Assembly: GCA_027623205.1 (NCBI GenBank)
Contig: JAQBYC010000014.1
Location: 1-56,957 of the forward strand
Length of the DNA: 56,957 nt
Direction of reading: 5' to 3'
Source of the DNA: Pseudomonadota bacterium
Lineage (GTDB): Bacteria; Pseudomonadota; Alphaproteobacteria; GCA-2731375
How positions within the stretch are numbered: position 1 is the first letter of the stretch; each line of letters starts with the position of its first letter. Position numbers and translations under genes: made by a program. Under the pieces are notes generated by a model, which did no database searches, had not been told where the DNA came from, and was given only the letters and a program-made list of their open reading frames with translations. Of this stretch, positions 29,644 to 38,696 are shown one piece after another.

Positions 29644-30531
29644 TCAGTGCAGCGCATTGGCCTTGGACACGGCATCCGCCAAATCATTTTCCGACGGCCC
29701 CGCGCCCGGCGGATGTTTTCGGCCACCAATCGCCACCAAATGCGCGACCATGGCCCCGAGACCAGCATCGGCCTCGAGGCGCGCCGGCAAAACCGGTAAG
29801 TCATCCCGCACCTTGGCCATCCAAATGTCCGTCCACTCCGGCCGCATGAGCCGCGGCAACCAGGTGCGCTGCGAAAATCCGGCGATAGGAATTTGCCGCA
29901 AACGGCAAATTTGTGCCGTACCGGAATAGAGCGGCCCTGCCACCGGTCCGCCGGCGATGGCTTCAAACAAAATGTCATAGCGCCGCCGCCCATCGAACAC
30001 CTTGCTGCTGCCGTCGCATTCATTCCCATCGTGATAGCGCAATATCGCCTGGTACAACGCACTGAAGGGATCCTTGGTGCCGGGCAGAAGATGGGAGGGT
30101 ACCGGCTCACGCTTATCCTCGAACGCACTCGGCCGTGCCGTAAACCGCAATCCACTTGCGGCGGTGTAATTTATTAGAACCGAACGGGCCTCCCCGCCCC
30201 AGACACCAGACGCCGCATACTTCGTAGGCTTGACCGTACGATCGGCTATTTCACCCAGAACATCATTCTGGCGTTTGAAGCCAATCAGAAAATCCAGCAC
30301 TCCATGGCTGCGGAAGGCGCTATTGATTCTGTAGTGCTTGCCATCCGCTTCAACCGTCAGGTCAACAGTGCCCGCGAGAAACCCGCCCAGGTAAATATTA
30401 TAAGCCAACTCAATGCGTGGCCGCGGTTCAGAATCATTCTCCGCGCGGCCTGGTGATGCCATGCCGGCGGCGAACAATGCGCATATGATCAGATATACCG
30501 GCGCAATTTTTGCTTGTGAGATAAGGGTCAT
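29644..30531 (-). CDS. Exported DUF3108 domain protein
   Basis: A 295-residue protein with an N-terminal hydrophobic signal (KIAPVYLIICALFAAGMASPGRAEN). The DUF3108 fold is seen as IELAYNIYLGGFLAGTVDLTVEADGKHYRINSAFRSHGVLDFLIGFKRQNDVLGE, followed by PTKYAASGVWGG and VPSHLLPGTKDPFSALYQAILR. DUF3108 proteins are beta-rich periplasmic proteins of unknown role. The C-terminal 60 residues (ARLEADAGLGAMVAHLVAIGGRKHPPGAGP) are less conserved. The gene faces an AT-rich interval of 430 bp on its 5' side. Confidence 0.83.
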   Translation of the reverse strand: MTLISQAKIAPVYLIICALFAAGMASPGRAENDSEPRPRIELAYNIYLGGFLAGTVDLTVEADGKHYRINSAFRSHGVLDFLIGFKRQNDVLGEIADRTVKPTKYAASGVWGGEARSVLINYTAASGLRFTARPSAFEDKREPVPSHLLPGTKDPFSALYQAILRYHDGNECDGSSKVFDGRRRYDILFEAIAGGPVAGPLYSGTAQICRLRQIPIAGFSQRTWLPRLMRPEWTDIWMAKVRDDLPVLPARLEADAGLGAMVAHLVAIGGRKHPPGAGPSENDLADAVSKANALH

Positions 30532-30961
30532 CGTCTGGAATTGGGGTAAGAAAATTGGCGTTCTTGGTCAGTGCGAATTGAACACGGCAGGTGACTTAAT
30601 TAACCTTTATCATACTACAACATGATCAGTCTGATATTACCGTCCTGCCTGGGACTTATATCTTTGTTGCATTGTTGCCACAATATGTGATTTTCTTGCG
30701 GCATATATGGATTTGCACTTGCGAAGTTCCTGGAATATCCGTAACTTACTAGTGTTTTTTGAAAGTAGGATTTATTGGTTTCTGCCGAAGTTTGACATCT
30801 CACCAAACGAGCGGAATTGGGGAGTGAGTTAATGGTCTGAGGGTATGCGGCAGAATTTTTTTGTGTTATCAAATTTTTTATACCTTGTAGCCAATAGCTG
30901 TTGCTTGGTGTTGCCAAAATCGCTAAGTTTCGTACGTGCTTTTAATTGGAGGTCATCGGCA
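30532..30961. other. AT-rich intergenic region (430 bp)
   Basis: Base composition here is clearly more AT-rich than the flanks by eye, with several homopolymer runs (TTTTTTT near 30860). No reading frame with recognisable features was found, and one 100-codon minus-strand frame looks accidental. GGAGG at 30948-30952 is the ribosome binding site of the next gene. The region probably holds promoters for both divergent neighbours. No specific operator could be identified. Confidence 0.5.
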
Positions 30962-31267
30962 ATGGTCGTTAACAAGTTTCTAACCGCATTTGCATTGGCA
31001 ATCGCCCTAGCGGCAGCGCCGACATTCGCCTATGCGCAATCGCAAGCTGCTAAAACAGGCAGTGGCACGACGACGGGGGTAACGGCAGGTCAAGGCAAAG
31101 AGTCAGATAGTGGCGTCGGAGGCTTGAGTACTGGCGCGATTGTGGCTGGTATTGCTGTTGCTGCTGCGATTGCAATCGCTGTTGCCGCGTCGTCAGATAG
31201 CAACAACACAACTTCGACCAGCACCTCCACCTCCACCTCCACCTCCACCTCCACCGCTACAAACTAG
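30962..31267 (+). CDS. Small exported protein with hydrophobic helix and Ser/Thr repeat tail (YjbE-like architecture)
   Basis: 101 residues from an ATG with GGAGG nine bases upstream. A signal peptide (KFLTAFALAIALAAAPTFAYA, cut before QSQ) is followed by a Gly/Thr-rich spacer, a hydrophobic helix (GAIVAGIAVAAAIAIAVAASS), then SDSNN and a (Thr-Ser)n tail made of ACCTCC repeats. The order signal peptide, Ala/Gly helix, SDSNN and Thr tail recalls small exported proteins such as E. coli YjbE, but I cannot show homology. The gene stands alone between an AT-rich leader and a strong hairpin. Its GC content and codon use are lower than those of the neighbours. Confidence 0.65.
   Translation: MVVNKFLTAFALAIALAAAPTFAYAQSQAAKTGSGTTTGVTAGQGKESDSGVGGLSTGAIVAGIAVAAAIAIAVAASSDSNNTTSTSTSTSTSTSTSTATN
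31223..31252 (+). repeat. Five tandem ACCTCC repeats in the tail of the small exported protein
   Basis: ACCTCC is repeated five times without change and encodes Thr-Ser each time. The 6-bp unit means that gain or loss by slippage would lengthen or shorten the tail without shifting the frame. Confidence 0.85.
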
Positions 31268-31302
31268 CGGCGAGGTTTATTCGGCACCGAATTTGTACTA
31301 AT

Positions 31303-31336
31303 GGCAGGCGATCCGCTGCTCGGCGGATCGCCTGCC
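31303..31336 (+). terminator. Perfect 14-bp hairpin, possible terminator
   Basis: GGCAGGCGATCCGC at 31303-31316 pairs perfectly with GCGGATCGCCTGCC at 31323-31336 around a 6-base loop. It lies 35 bp after the stop of the small exported protein. Only a short T run (GCTGTTT) follows, so it is a weak intrinsic terminator but a strong 3'-end hairpin. Confidence 0.55.
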
Positions 31337-31665
31337 GCTGTTTGGGCTGCCGATTTATCTCAGCGTAAGTCCAGCGCGTTTTTGTACGATTCTGGATCGC
31401 TTGTGCCTGTCTTGAGTATCGCGCGGATTCTTCGATCCATTAGCTACGGACCTGATACTCGGGTTATGAGGCGCCCCGTTTGCGAAACAGCCAAACCATT
31501 TAGCGAATCGCCGAGATTGACGAATGGCCTTCGGCATCTGTCCGATCAGACCGCCGAGACCCCTGCCTTTTCGCGGGAGTGGGGCAAAACCATGCCGTAA
31601 TGATAATGATGGGGAGGCGTCGCGACGGCTTCCTATCATCGCAGCATGGTATAAGATGCCGGCTC
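31337..31665. other. Intergenic region before the thioesterase gene (329 bp)
   Basis: I see no supported gene, RNA or promoter in this stretch. A CCCACTCCCGCGAAAAGGCAGGGG-like segment (minus strand, near 31560) looks like the low-complexity spacer DNA common between alphaproteobacterial genes. Confidence 0.35.
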
Positions 31666-32247
31666 ATGACACAGAACGACACTCGAAGCCCGGCACAGAA
31701 CCCTGGCAGCGCCACGCATCCCATGCATCGTTTGCATATTCCCCTGCGTCTCGACCTGGACATTGTGCCGCCGGCACCACTGCACATTCACCGGGCGACG
31801 GTATTGCCGGAATGGATCGACTATAATGGGCATCTGAACATGGCCTATTATGTCCTGATGTTCGACAATGCCACGGATCGATTCTTCGACCTCATCGATC
31901 TTGGCGTTGACTATGTGGAACGGTGCAAGCATTCCGCCTTCGTTCTGGAAACCCATGTCACCTATCAAAAAGAAGTGGGGTTGGGCGATCACTTGCGATT
32001 TACCTTGCAGTTGATCGACGCGGACGAAAAGCGCCTGCACTATTATTTCGAGATGTATCACGAGGAACAGGGATTTCGGGCCGCCACTTCCGAACAGGTC
32101 GCGCTGCATGTGGACCTTGACGCACGGCAGTCAGCACCCTTTCCAGAACCTATGAAGCACCGAATTAGTTCCATCCTGATGGCGCATGCGGACTTGCCCC
32201 AGCCTGACGGCATCGGCCGCTCCATCTCCCTTCGCGCCAGGAGTTGA
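31666..32247 (+). CDS. 4HBT-family acyl-CoA thioesterase
   Basis: About 193 residues with an acyl-CoA thioester hydrolase hotdog domain: VLPEWIDYNGHLNMAYYVLMFDNATDRFFDLIDLG, with the DYNGHxN motif that holds the catalytic Asp. It is followed by ETHVTYQKEVGLGDHLRFTLQLIDADEKRLHYYFEMYH. These enzymes release free acids from CoA esters; the family also includes carnitine-pathway thioesterases. The ATG at 31666 is the likely start, although an ATG at 31723 (MHRLHIPLR) would also keep the whole domain. The ClC gene starts 8 bp after its stop, so the two are probably co-transcribed. Confidence 0.8.
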   Translation: MTQNDTRSPAQNPGSATHPMHRLHIPLRLDLDIVPPAPLHIHRATVLPEWIDYNGHLNMAYYVLMFDNATDRFFDLIDLGVDYVERCKHSAFVLETHVTYQKEVGLGDHLRFTLQLIDADEKRLHYYFEMYHEEQGFRAATSEQVALHVDLDARQSAPFPEPMKHRISSILMAHADLPQPDGIGRSISLRARS

Positions 32248-32254
32248 AGCCTTC

Positions 32255-34024
32255 ATGGGTTTAGCTGCTCAATTCGCGCACGCCAGACGCCTGCTGCGCA
32301 ACGATCAAGCGCTGATGGCCGTGGTCGCCGCCGTGGTTGGCGTACTGGTCGCCTATGCCGCCATCGCCTTTCGTCTGAGCATCGGCGGCGTGCAATGGCT
32401 GTCCTACGGCGTATTCTCGGAGCGGTTGATCGAAAGAGTTGCGGAATTACCTATATGGCAGATTTTGCTGGCGCCCACGGCGGGCGGCCTGCTGGTGGGT
32501 CTGTTTCTGCATTTCGTCATGCCTGGCGGCCGCGCCTTGGGGGTCGCATCCGTGATTGAGGCCATGGCTTTGCGCAACGGTTACATGCGCTTGCGCGACG
32601 GTTTGGCCGCTGCCTTTGTCAGCGTCATCTCCATAGGTGTCGGCGCCTCGACCGGGCGCGAAGGCCCCATGGTGCATTTGGGTGCATCCATCGCCGGTGG
32701 CATCACCCGGCGTCTGGGCCTGTCGCCCCATCTGGCCAGGACCTTGTTGGGCTGCGGCGTGGCCGCATCCGTCGCGGCGTCCTTCAATGCCCCGATCGCC
32801 GGTGTGTTCTTTGCCCTGGAAGTGATCATCGGCCACTACGCCCTGTCCGCATTCGCCCCCGTTGTCATCGCCTCGGTCGCGGGCACGGTTATCTGCCGGG
32901 CGCACCTGGGCGAGCAACCAGCCTTTTTGCTGCCTCAGTTCGGCATCAACTCGCTATGGGAATTTCCCGCCTTTATGGTGTTGGGTGCGATCTGCGCCGT
33001 CATCGCCATAATTTTCATGTGGTCCATATTCTATGCGGAGCGGGTCGTTGATAGCCTACCCGTCCCTGAATGGCTGAAGCCCGCGGCCGGTGGACTGGCC
33101 GTGGGTGCGATTGCGGTTGAATTCCCGCATGTACTGGGCGTCGGCTATGAGGCGACGGACGCTGCTCTGGGCGACCTATTTCCCCTCTGGCTGCTATTAC
33201 TTTTGATCCCATTGAAGACAGCGGCCACCGCAATCAGTCTTGGCTGCCGTTTTGGCGGCGGTGTTTTTTCACCATCTCTGTGTCTCGGCGCCATGACCGG
33301 TGGCGCCTTTGGCATTATTGCCGCCAGCGTTTTCCCTGAACTTGCAACCTCAAATGGCGCCTACGCAATCGTTGGAATGAGCGCCCTGGCCGCCGCTACC
33401 CTGGGCGCCCCGATCTCGACTATATTGATTGTCTTTGAGCTTACCGGCGATTATCAAATTACCGTCGCGGTGATGCTGGCCACGTCAATCGCCACGGTGA
33501 TCGTGCAGCAGGTTCAGGGCCGTAGCTTCTTCCATTGGCAACTGGAAAACCGTGGCCTGAATCTGCGCGGCGGCCGCGCCCGCCATTTGCTGCAAACCCT
33601 TACGGTACGTGATGTTCTGGCCAAGGACTTCGACAAGATCCCCGAGCGTACTTCGATCGCGGAAATCAAGGCCATGTTCAGCCGCCGGCCCCACGGCACC
33701 TTTGTCGTCGTCGACAGCGACGACAAATTGGTCGGCACAATTTCCTTCGCAGATATGAAGCACATCGCCTTTGACAGCAGCCTGGATAGCCTGATCAACG
33801 CCCGCGATGTGGCCCATACCCATGCCCCGGCGCCCTGGCCCGACGACACCTTGGAGGAAGTCCTGGCTGTTATGGATGTTTCAGGCGAGGAGCATCTGGC
33901 GATCGTTGCCTCGGCCAGCGACCGCAGCGTTTTGGGTATCGTCCATCATGGTGATGTTTTGCGCGCCTATAACCGTGTCCTTTTACAAGCCCAGGCCGAG
34001 GAGCATGACGACGCCCGGCCATGA
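32255..34024 (+). CDS. ClC-family chloride channel/transporter with C-terminal CBS domains
   Basis: 589 residues. The membrane part (about 1-430) carries the ion-gate motif GREGP at 134-138 with the external gating Glu136. FNAPIAGVFFALEV at 178-190 has V190 where proton-coupled ClCs have the inner Glu; the Val form occurs in ClC channels. The anion motif usually read GSGIP is replaced by ALGVAS around 94-99. Two CBS domains follow (about 455-575), e.g. VRDVLAKDFDKIPERTSIAEIKAMF and GTISFADMKHIAF, which usually sense nucleotides. AGGAG lies about 11 bp upstream of the ATG at 32255. It follows the thioesterase closely. Confidence 0.88.
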   Translation: MGLAAQFAHARRLLRNDQALMAVVAAVVGVLVAYAAIAFRLSIGGVQWLSYGVFSERLIERVAELPIWQILLAPTAGGLLVGLFLHFVMPGGRALGVASVIEAMALRNGYMRLRDGLAAAFVSVISIGVGASTGREGPMVHLGASIAGGITRRLGLSPHLARTLLGCGVAASVAASFNAPIAGVFFALEVIIGHYALSAFAPVVIASVAGTVICRAHLGEQPAFLLPQFGINSLWEFPAFMVLGAICAVIAIIFMWSIFYAERVVDSLPVPEWLKPAAGGLAVGAIAVEFPHVLGVGYEATDAALGDLFPLWLLLLLIPLKTAATAISLGCRFGGGVFSPSLCLGAMTGGAFGIIAASVFPELATSNGAYAIVGMSALAAATLGAPISTILIVFELTGDYQITVAVMLATSIATVIVQQVQGRSFFHWQLENRGLNLRGGRARHLLQTLTVRDVLAKDFDKIPERTSIAEIKAMFSRRPHGTFVVVDSDDKLVGTISFADMKHIAFDSSLDSLINARDVAHTHAPAPWPDDTLEEVLAVMDVSGEEHLAIVASASDRSVLGIVHHGDVLRAYNRVLLQAQAEEHDDARP

Positions 34025-34095
34025 GGAACGGCGGACGGGCAAGTAACACCAATCCGCGTTGATAGGGAGCGATAGAGACGCGGGTTGGCATGAGC

Positions 34096-34299
34096 TCAGG
34101 CAGGTTCGTCCCCACCAGGGCCGTCGTCGCCTAAATGGCGGCCATCAAGATCCCGCCGCCGGCGCTCTTCTTCCCTGTCCTGGCGCTGACGATCATCATT
34201 GCGGCGGCCATGATGCGCCCGATTTCGTGCGGCCTGGGTAACCTTGTCTGCCTTTTGTCTCGCCTTGCGAACGTGGTTGAGGTTGACGATCTCGGCCAT
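34096..34299 (-). CDS. DUF4169 family protein
   Basis: A 67-residue basic protein: MAEIVNLNHVRKARQKADKVTQAARNRAHHGR then an Arg/Asp/Glu-rich helix and LDGRHLGDD. The MAEIVNLN start, the long charged helix and the LDGxxL end are the family marks. AAAGGAG stands 7 bp upstream of the ATG, a strong ribosome binding site that supports expression. The function is unknown. In many alphaproteobacteria this gene sits next to fumC and an RHH_4 gene; here those two are about 4.5 kb away, with the AsmA gene and a NIPSNAP gene in between. Confidence 0.75.
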   Translation of the reverse strand: MAEIVNLNHVRKARQKADKVTQAARNRAHHGRRNDDRQRQDREEERRRRDLDGRHLGDDGPGGDEPA

Positions 34300-34626
34300 G
34301 CTTTCGCTCCTTTCATCAATTCCGACATTGCTTCAACCGCAGGCGGTTTTGCCACGCCACGGCTTGAACAATCTTCCACCCCCTGGCTATTTTCAATATT
34401 CATCGAGTCGCCCGAGCCACCCGCTCCCCCTACCGGCCACCCACAGGATTATGATCAATGGGTGCTCGGGTGGGAGCGCGGGTGGGTAAGTCAACCACGA
34501 AAATGGTCTAACCTTGCGCAATAGATTAGGCTATATGGTCGCTCATGCAACCTATGTGATCCCTCACTCGCCAGGGCAGTCCGGCGCAAATCCTTGTCGT
34601 CACCCAGCACTCTCCAGGAGTTTGTC
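34300..34626. other. Intergenic region upstream of the AsmA-family gene (327 bp)
   Basis: It contains the ribosome binding site of DUF4169 at its left end and AGGAG at 34616-34620 for the AsmA gene at its right end. No gene was recognised. Promoters for both divergent genes must lie here, but none could be picked out with confidence. Confidence 0.4.
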
Positions 34627-37600
34627 GTGAAAAAATTGCTCATCAGCGTCATCACAGTGCTGGTGGTGTTGATTGCCGTCGCGGTGATCGGGCCTAGCTT
34701 CATTAATTGGAATGACCACAAGGCCAAAATTATCGCCGCCGTCCGCGACGCCACCGGGCGGGAGTTGGCAATAGACGGCGATATAAGCTTGAGCATCTTG
34801 CCCGCGCCGGCCCTCTCGGCAAGGGATGTCCGTCTGGCAGGTTTGCCTGATGCCGGGTCGGCGGATATGTTGACCCTGAAGGCGCTGGAAATACGGCTCG
34901 CCCTGGCGCCACTGATATCCGGTGAATTTCAGGTGACTTCCGTACGCCTGATCCAACCACGCCTGGTTCTGGAAGTTCTGCAAGATGGGCGAGCCAATTG
35001 GCAATTTCAATCGGCAAGCAGCAGCACTCAATCTGTAGACAGCAACACGGCCATGGCCGATATCGGCGCCAATGATCCGGGCTTGGCCCTGTCGTTTGAT
35101 AAACTCGCCGTCGAAGACGCCCACTTAATCTACCGCGACCGCCGCACGGGCGTCGAAGAGCGATTGGAGCAGATTGACTTGGATGGTTCCGCCGCCTCGC
35201 TGCAGGGACCATTTCGATTCAAGGGCAAAGCGACGGTGCGCAACCTTCCCTTGAACTTCGATCTATCCGTCGACGGCATTGCCGTTGGCCAGCCAATTGG
35301 CGTGCGCCTGGATCTGAAACTTGCCGGTGACAAGGCCGCGATAGGATTTTCAGGGCGCATCAAGGGGCTAGAGACTGCGCCGCGCCTGAGCGGGCACCTC
35401 AATGTATCCGCGCCGAACGTTGCGGCCTTACAGAATGCCATGCGGCAGGCGCCAGCCGCAGGGGCCATTTTCAAGCAATCCCTGCAATTGAAGGCTTCCG
35501 TGGAGGCCTCGGCCAACGCGGTGACCCTCAATGCTATCGACCTTGCCTTCGGCCCGTTACAGGCCAGCGGCGCCATCACCGCCAGTCTTGGCGAGGAGCC
35601 TAGTTATGACCTGGCGCTCGCTATCGGCCACCTGGATCTGGATCGACTGTTAGGGGGAATGACCAACACCGACCCGTCGCCGGCCAAAAAAAGCAGCCGT
35701 GAAACCGCGGTCGTTGGCTCTACTATACTGCCCGCCATTCCAAAAAACCTGCGAGCCGGCGTCGTCGTAACGATCGAGGGTTTAAGATACCGAGGCGGTG
35801 TCGTCAGCCAAGTGCAACTGGATGCCATGGCTGAAAATGGCATCCTGCGCCTGGAGAGGCTCTCGGCCCTTCTGCCTGGCGGTTCTGATCTACGTCTCTC
35901 GGGCGAAGCGCAGACGGTCGATGGCGGGCCGCGCTTTGACGGCAAGGTCGAATTGGCGTCAAACAATTTACGCGGCTTGTTGGGTTGGCTTAACATCAAC
36001 CCGACCGCTGTCCCGGCGAGCCGTCTGGCGACCATGGTTCTGACCAGCGATTTCAACGTCACCCCGCAACAGGCCCAGATTGGCAACATGAACCTGCGCA
36101 TGGACGGTACCGTCATCGACGGCGCCGCTACAATTTTGCTACAAGCCCGACCGTCATTTGGCTTGGCGCTGAATATCGACCGTGTCAATCTGGACGGTTA
36201 TCTGCCAAGCGCCGGTGCCGGCGGCGGACCTGCGCAGAGAAGCGGGGATGATGCCAAGTCCCGCCATGAATCTGCCGACGAAAAACCAATTAACCCATTG
36301 GCAATATTGAATAAATTCGATAGTAATTTTATCTTGAATATCGGCGAGTTGGCATATAACGCGGCACCAATTCGGGGACTGTCGGTGGAATTGAGTTTGG
36401 CGGCAGGCAAATTGACCGTGCAGCGGGCGGCCGTACTGGATTTGGCCGGGGCCAACGTTTTCTTCAGCGGCAGCGGCCAGGACTTTGCCGGCAAACCAGC
36501 AGGCAAGATGAAATTACGGGTGCGGGCTAAATCCGTCGACGGCCTGGCGCAGCTGGCCGGCATCGAATTGCCGGTGCCGCCTAAACGGCTGCAAGGCTTG
36601 ACCCTGGATGGCCAGATCGAAGGCAATGCTGATCGCCTGAACTTTGAAATCAAGGCAACCCTGGCTGGCCTGCTTGGCGCCGCCAGCGGCAACGCGTCGG
36701 ACTTGATGGGGCCGCCGAAAGCTGACTTGAACCTGGAGCTGAGCCACAAAAGTTTAGCGGCCCTTGCCCGGACCTTCGACTTGGGCATCAAACCATTGGC
36801 CCGCTCCGACACGCCGGTATCCCTGCGCGGCAGCGCCAAGGGCAACCTCCAGGCCCTGGCCCTGGACCTGGTGTTGCAACTTGCCGGGGGTCAGGTCACG
36901 GCCAAGGGCGCCATTGATGCCCTGAATAAAGCAGCACGGTTCGATCTGACGGCCAAGGCCGCCCACCAGGACCTGGTGCTCTTGCTGGCGGCCTTGGGCC
37001 GCGAATTCGACGCCGGCCGGAAATCGCCGGGCGCCGTGACACTCGCAACCAGAATTCGGGGTGGCGGCGATGCATTCGAACTGCAGGAGGTGCAGGGCAA
37101 GATTGGCGGCATCACCCTAACGGGCAATGGCGGCGTAGGACTGGCTGGGTCCCGCCCCATGTTGACCGCCAATTTGCAGGCCGGCGAAATCCTGGTCGAT
37201 CATTTCCTGGCCGCGGGGCAGACGAGTGGCGGGAACGCCGACGGCCCAAACAGCCGCCGGATTTCGTCAAAACGCGGGCAAGGCGATGACCGCTGGTCGC
37301 GGGAAGCCATAGATCTGAGCGCCCTGCAGGGCCTGGACGCCAATATCAACCTGACAGCCGAACGCCTGGTGTTTCGACGCTATCCCTTTGAAGAACCGCG
37401 CCTGCATCTTACGGTTACCGACGGGGTCTTGCGGATCGAGGATTTGACGGGACGTCTCTTCGAAGGGAACGTGGGGCTGCGGGCAACCTTGAATTCCCGG
37501 CCCCTGCCAAGCCTTGGCCTGTCCATACAATTGCAGGGCGCAGATATTAACCAGGCCATGCGCACGGCATTGGAAATGGATCAGCTGACGGGCAAGTTGG

Positions 37601-38268
37601 ATTTCACCGGCCAGTTCCAAACCGCCGGCTCCAGCCAATGGGATTTAGTCAACGCCCTTTCCGGCCAGGCCACGGTCAAAGCGGCGAACGGACTGATTCG
37701 GGGGTTCGACATGAAAGGCTTTTCCGAACGTCTGGGCCAACTGAACAATACACCGGACTTCTTGAATTTGGTGCAGCGGGCGTTTGCCGGCGGCGAGACC
37801 CATTACCAGAGCCTCGACGGCAACTGGACCATAGCGAACGGCGTGGCCGAAACCAAAGACACGAAGGCCATGATGGATGCCAGTGAGGCAACGGTGAAGG
37901 GCACGGTTCACCTGCCTGCCTGGAAATTGGATTTGCGCACGGTGATGCGCCTGACAGAGCATCGCAATGCCCCGGATATGGGCGTCCATCTCTACGGCCC
38001 GTTGGATCAGCCCCGGCACGATCTGAAGACGGCAGAATTGGAGCGCTGGTTATTGGCCCGCCTGGGCCAGGAACTGCTGGGCAAAAAGATCAAGACCAAC
38101 GATCTGGGAAAACTGCTGGATGCGGTCACCGGCACTGGCAGGTCCCAATCCGGGACCTCCCAGCCGACGACGGCCCAGCCAGCGCAACCCGCCGAAAGCC
38201 CGCCGAAAGCCACAGATCCCAAACAGCGGCTGCTTAAAGACCTGTTCAAGGCTTTACGGAAGGAATGA
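34627..38268 (+). CDS. AsmA-family envelope protein
   Basis: About 1213 residues from a GTG that has AGGAG six bases upstream. A signal anchor (KKLLISVITVLVVLIAVAVIGPSFI) is followed by the AsmA N-terminal domain: WNDHKAKIIAAVRDATGRELAIDGDISLSILPAPALSARDVRLAGLP. The long middle is beta-rich with repeats of the bridge-like fold. The C-terminal AsmA domain includes LTGKLDFTGQFQTAGSSQWDLVNALSGQATVKAANGLIRGFDM. AsmA/TamB proteins are thought to move phospholipids between membranes. The last 60 residues are Pro/Gln/Lys-rich. The stop is followed by a partial copy of the palindromic repeat. Confidence 0.87.
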   Translation: MKKLLISVITVLVVLIAVAVIGPSFINWNDHKAKIIAAVRDATGRELAIDGDISLSILPAPALSARDVRLAGLPDAGSADMLTLKALEIRLALAPLISGEFQVTSVRLIQPRLVLEVLQDGRANWQFQSASSSTQSVDSNTAMADIGANDPGLALSFDKLAVEDAHLIYRDRRTGVEERLEQIDLDGSAASLQGPFRFKGKATVRNLPLNFDLSVDGIAVGQPIGVRLDLKLAGDKAAIGFSGRIKGLETAPRLSGHLNVSAPNVAALQNAMRQAPAAGAIFKQSLQLKASVEASANAVTLNAIDLAFGPLQASGAITASLGEEPSYDLALAIGHLDLDRLLGGMTNTDPSPAKKSSRETAVVGSTILPAIPKNLRAGVVVTIEGLRYRGGVVSQVQLDAMAENGILRLERLSALLPGGSDLRLSGEAQTVDGGPRFDGKVELASNNLRGLLGWLNINPTAVPASRLATMVLTSDFNVTPQQAQIGNMNLRMDGTVIDGAATILLQARPSFGLALNIDRVNLDGYLPSAGAGGGPAQRSGDDAKSRHESADEKPINPLAILNKFDSNFILNIGELAYNAAPIRGLSVELSLAAGKLTVQRAAVLDLAGANVFFSGSGQDFAGKPAGKMKLRVRAKSVDGLAQLAGIELPVPPKRLQGLTLDGQIEGNADRLNFEIKATLAGLLGAASGNASDLMGPPKADLNLELSHKSLAALARTFDLGIKPLARSDTPVSLRGSAKGNLQALALDLVLQLAGGQVTAKGAIDALNKAARFDLTAKAAHQDLVLLLAALGREFDAGRKSPGAVTLATRIRGGGDAFELQEVQGKIGGITLTGNGGVGLAGSRPMLTANLQAGEILVDHFLAAGQTSGGNADGPNSRRISSKRGQGDDRWSREAIDLSALQGLDANINLTAERLVFRRYPFEEPRLHLTVTDGVLRIEDLTGRLFEGNVGLRATLNSRPLPSLGLSIQLQGADINQAMRTALEMDQLTGKLDFTGQFQTAGSSQWDLVNALSGQATVKAANGLIRGFDMKGFSERLGQLNNTPDFLNLVQRAFAGGETHYQSLDGNWTIANGVAETKDTKAMMDASEATVKGTVHLPAWKLDLRTVMRLTEHRNAPDMGVHLYGPLDQPRHDLKTAELERWLLARLGQELLGKKIKTNDLGKLLDAVTGTGRSQSGTSQPTTAQPAQPAESPPKATDPKQRLLKDLFKALRKE

Positions 38269-38287
38269 CCGATCCGGCCGCCCCGCC

Positions 38288-38360
38288 CAATTCATTGAAG
38301 TCGTGGATCCGACTTAAGTAATTGGTTCAATTGCTCTATTCTAAGAATTCCGAGCACACC
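38288..38360 (+). repeat. 101-bp palindromic repeat, truncated copy
   Basis: CAATTCATTGAAGTCG, GACTTAAGTAATTGGTTCAATTGCTCT and the first 20 bases of the tail (ATTCTAAGAATTCCGAGCAC) match the other copies. The first few bases (AGAGCAATTTT) and the last 17 of the tail are lost or too changed to identify. The inner pairing AGTCG/CGACT is kept. It lies in the 107-bp gap between the AsmA and NIPSNAP genes, which converge. Confidence 0.65.
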
Positions 38361-38375
38361 AAACGTGGCGCCGGA

Positions 38376-38696
38376 TTATTGAATGGGCGAAAAATCGGTC
38401 GGCGCGAGAATTTTGTTGGTTTGCTGTTTCAGCGCCGCCAAGGGGCCGGCTTTTTCGCGGAATGTGGCCCAGGCCGGATCTTTATCCATGGCGGCGCGCC
38501 GTTGTTCGCGGTCACCCATGTTCTCATAGGCCCACATAAAGACGATTTGATTGATGGGCCCGACCTCGGTGGTGAAGAAACCGATCAACTTGCCCAGGTG
38601 CTTTTGCTGCACGGGCAGGCCGTATTCCCGATAGACGTCTATCCAGCCCTTGATCTTGCCAGGATGGAAATCGTAGGTGCGGTGATCAATGATCAT
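38376..38696 (-). CDS. NIPSNAP-family protein
   Basis: A 106-residue ferredoxin-like alpha/beta barrel protein. MIIDHRTYDFHPGKIKGWIDVYREYGLPVQQKHLGKLIGFFTTEVGPINQIVFMWAYENM is the family signature, and AWATFREKAGPLAALKQQTNKIL follows. Bacterial NIPSNAP proteins have no assigned reaction. The gene overlaps the RHH gene by 4 bp (ATGA), so translation is coupled. It is the last gene of the fumC-RHH-NIPSNAP run. Confidence 0.85.
   Translation of the reverse strand: MIIDHRTYDFHPGKIKGWIDVYREYGLPVQQKHLGKLIGFFTTEVGPINQIVFMWAYENMGDREQRRAAMDKDPAWATFREKAGPLAALKQQTNKILAPTDFSPIQ

Noticed and set aside
30615-30917. A 100-codon minus-strand frame in the AT-rich leader
   Set aside because: No ribosome binding site, no recognisable pattern, and it lies in a region that looks regulatory.
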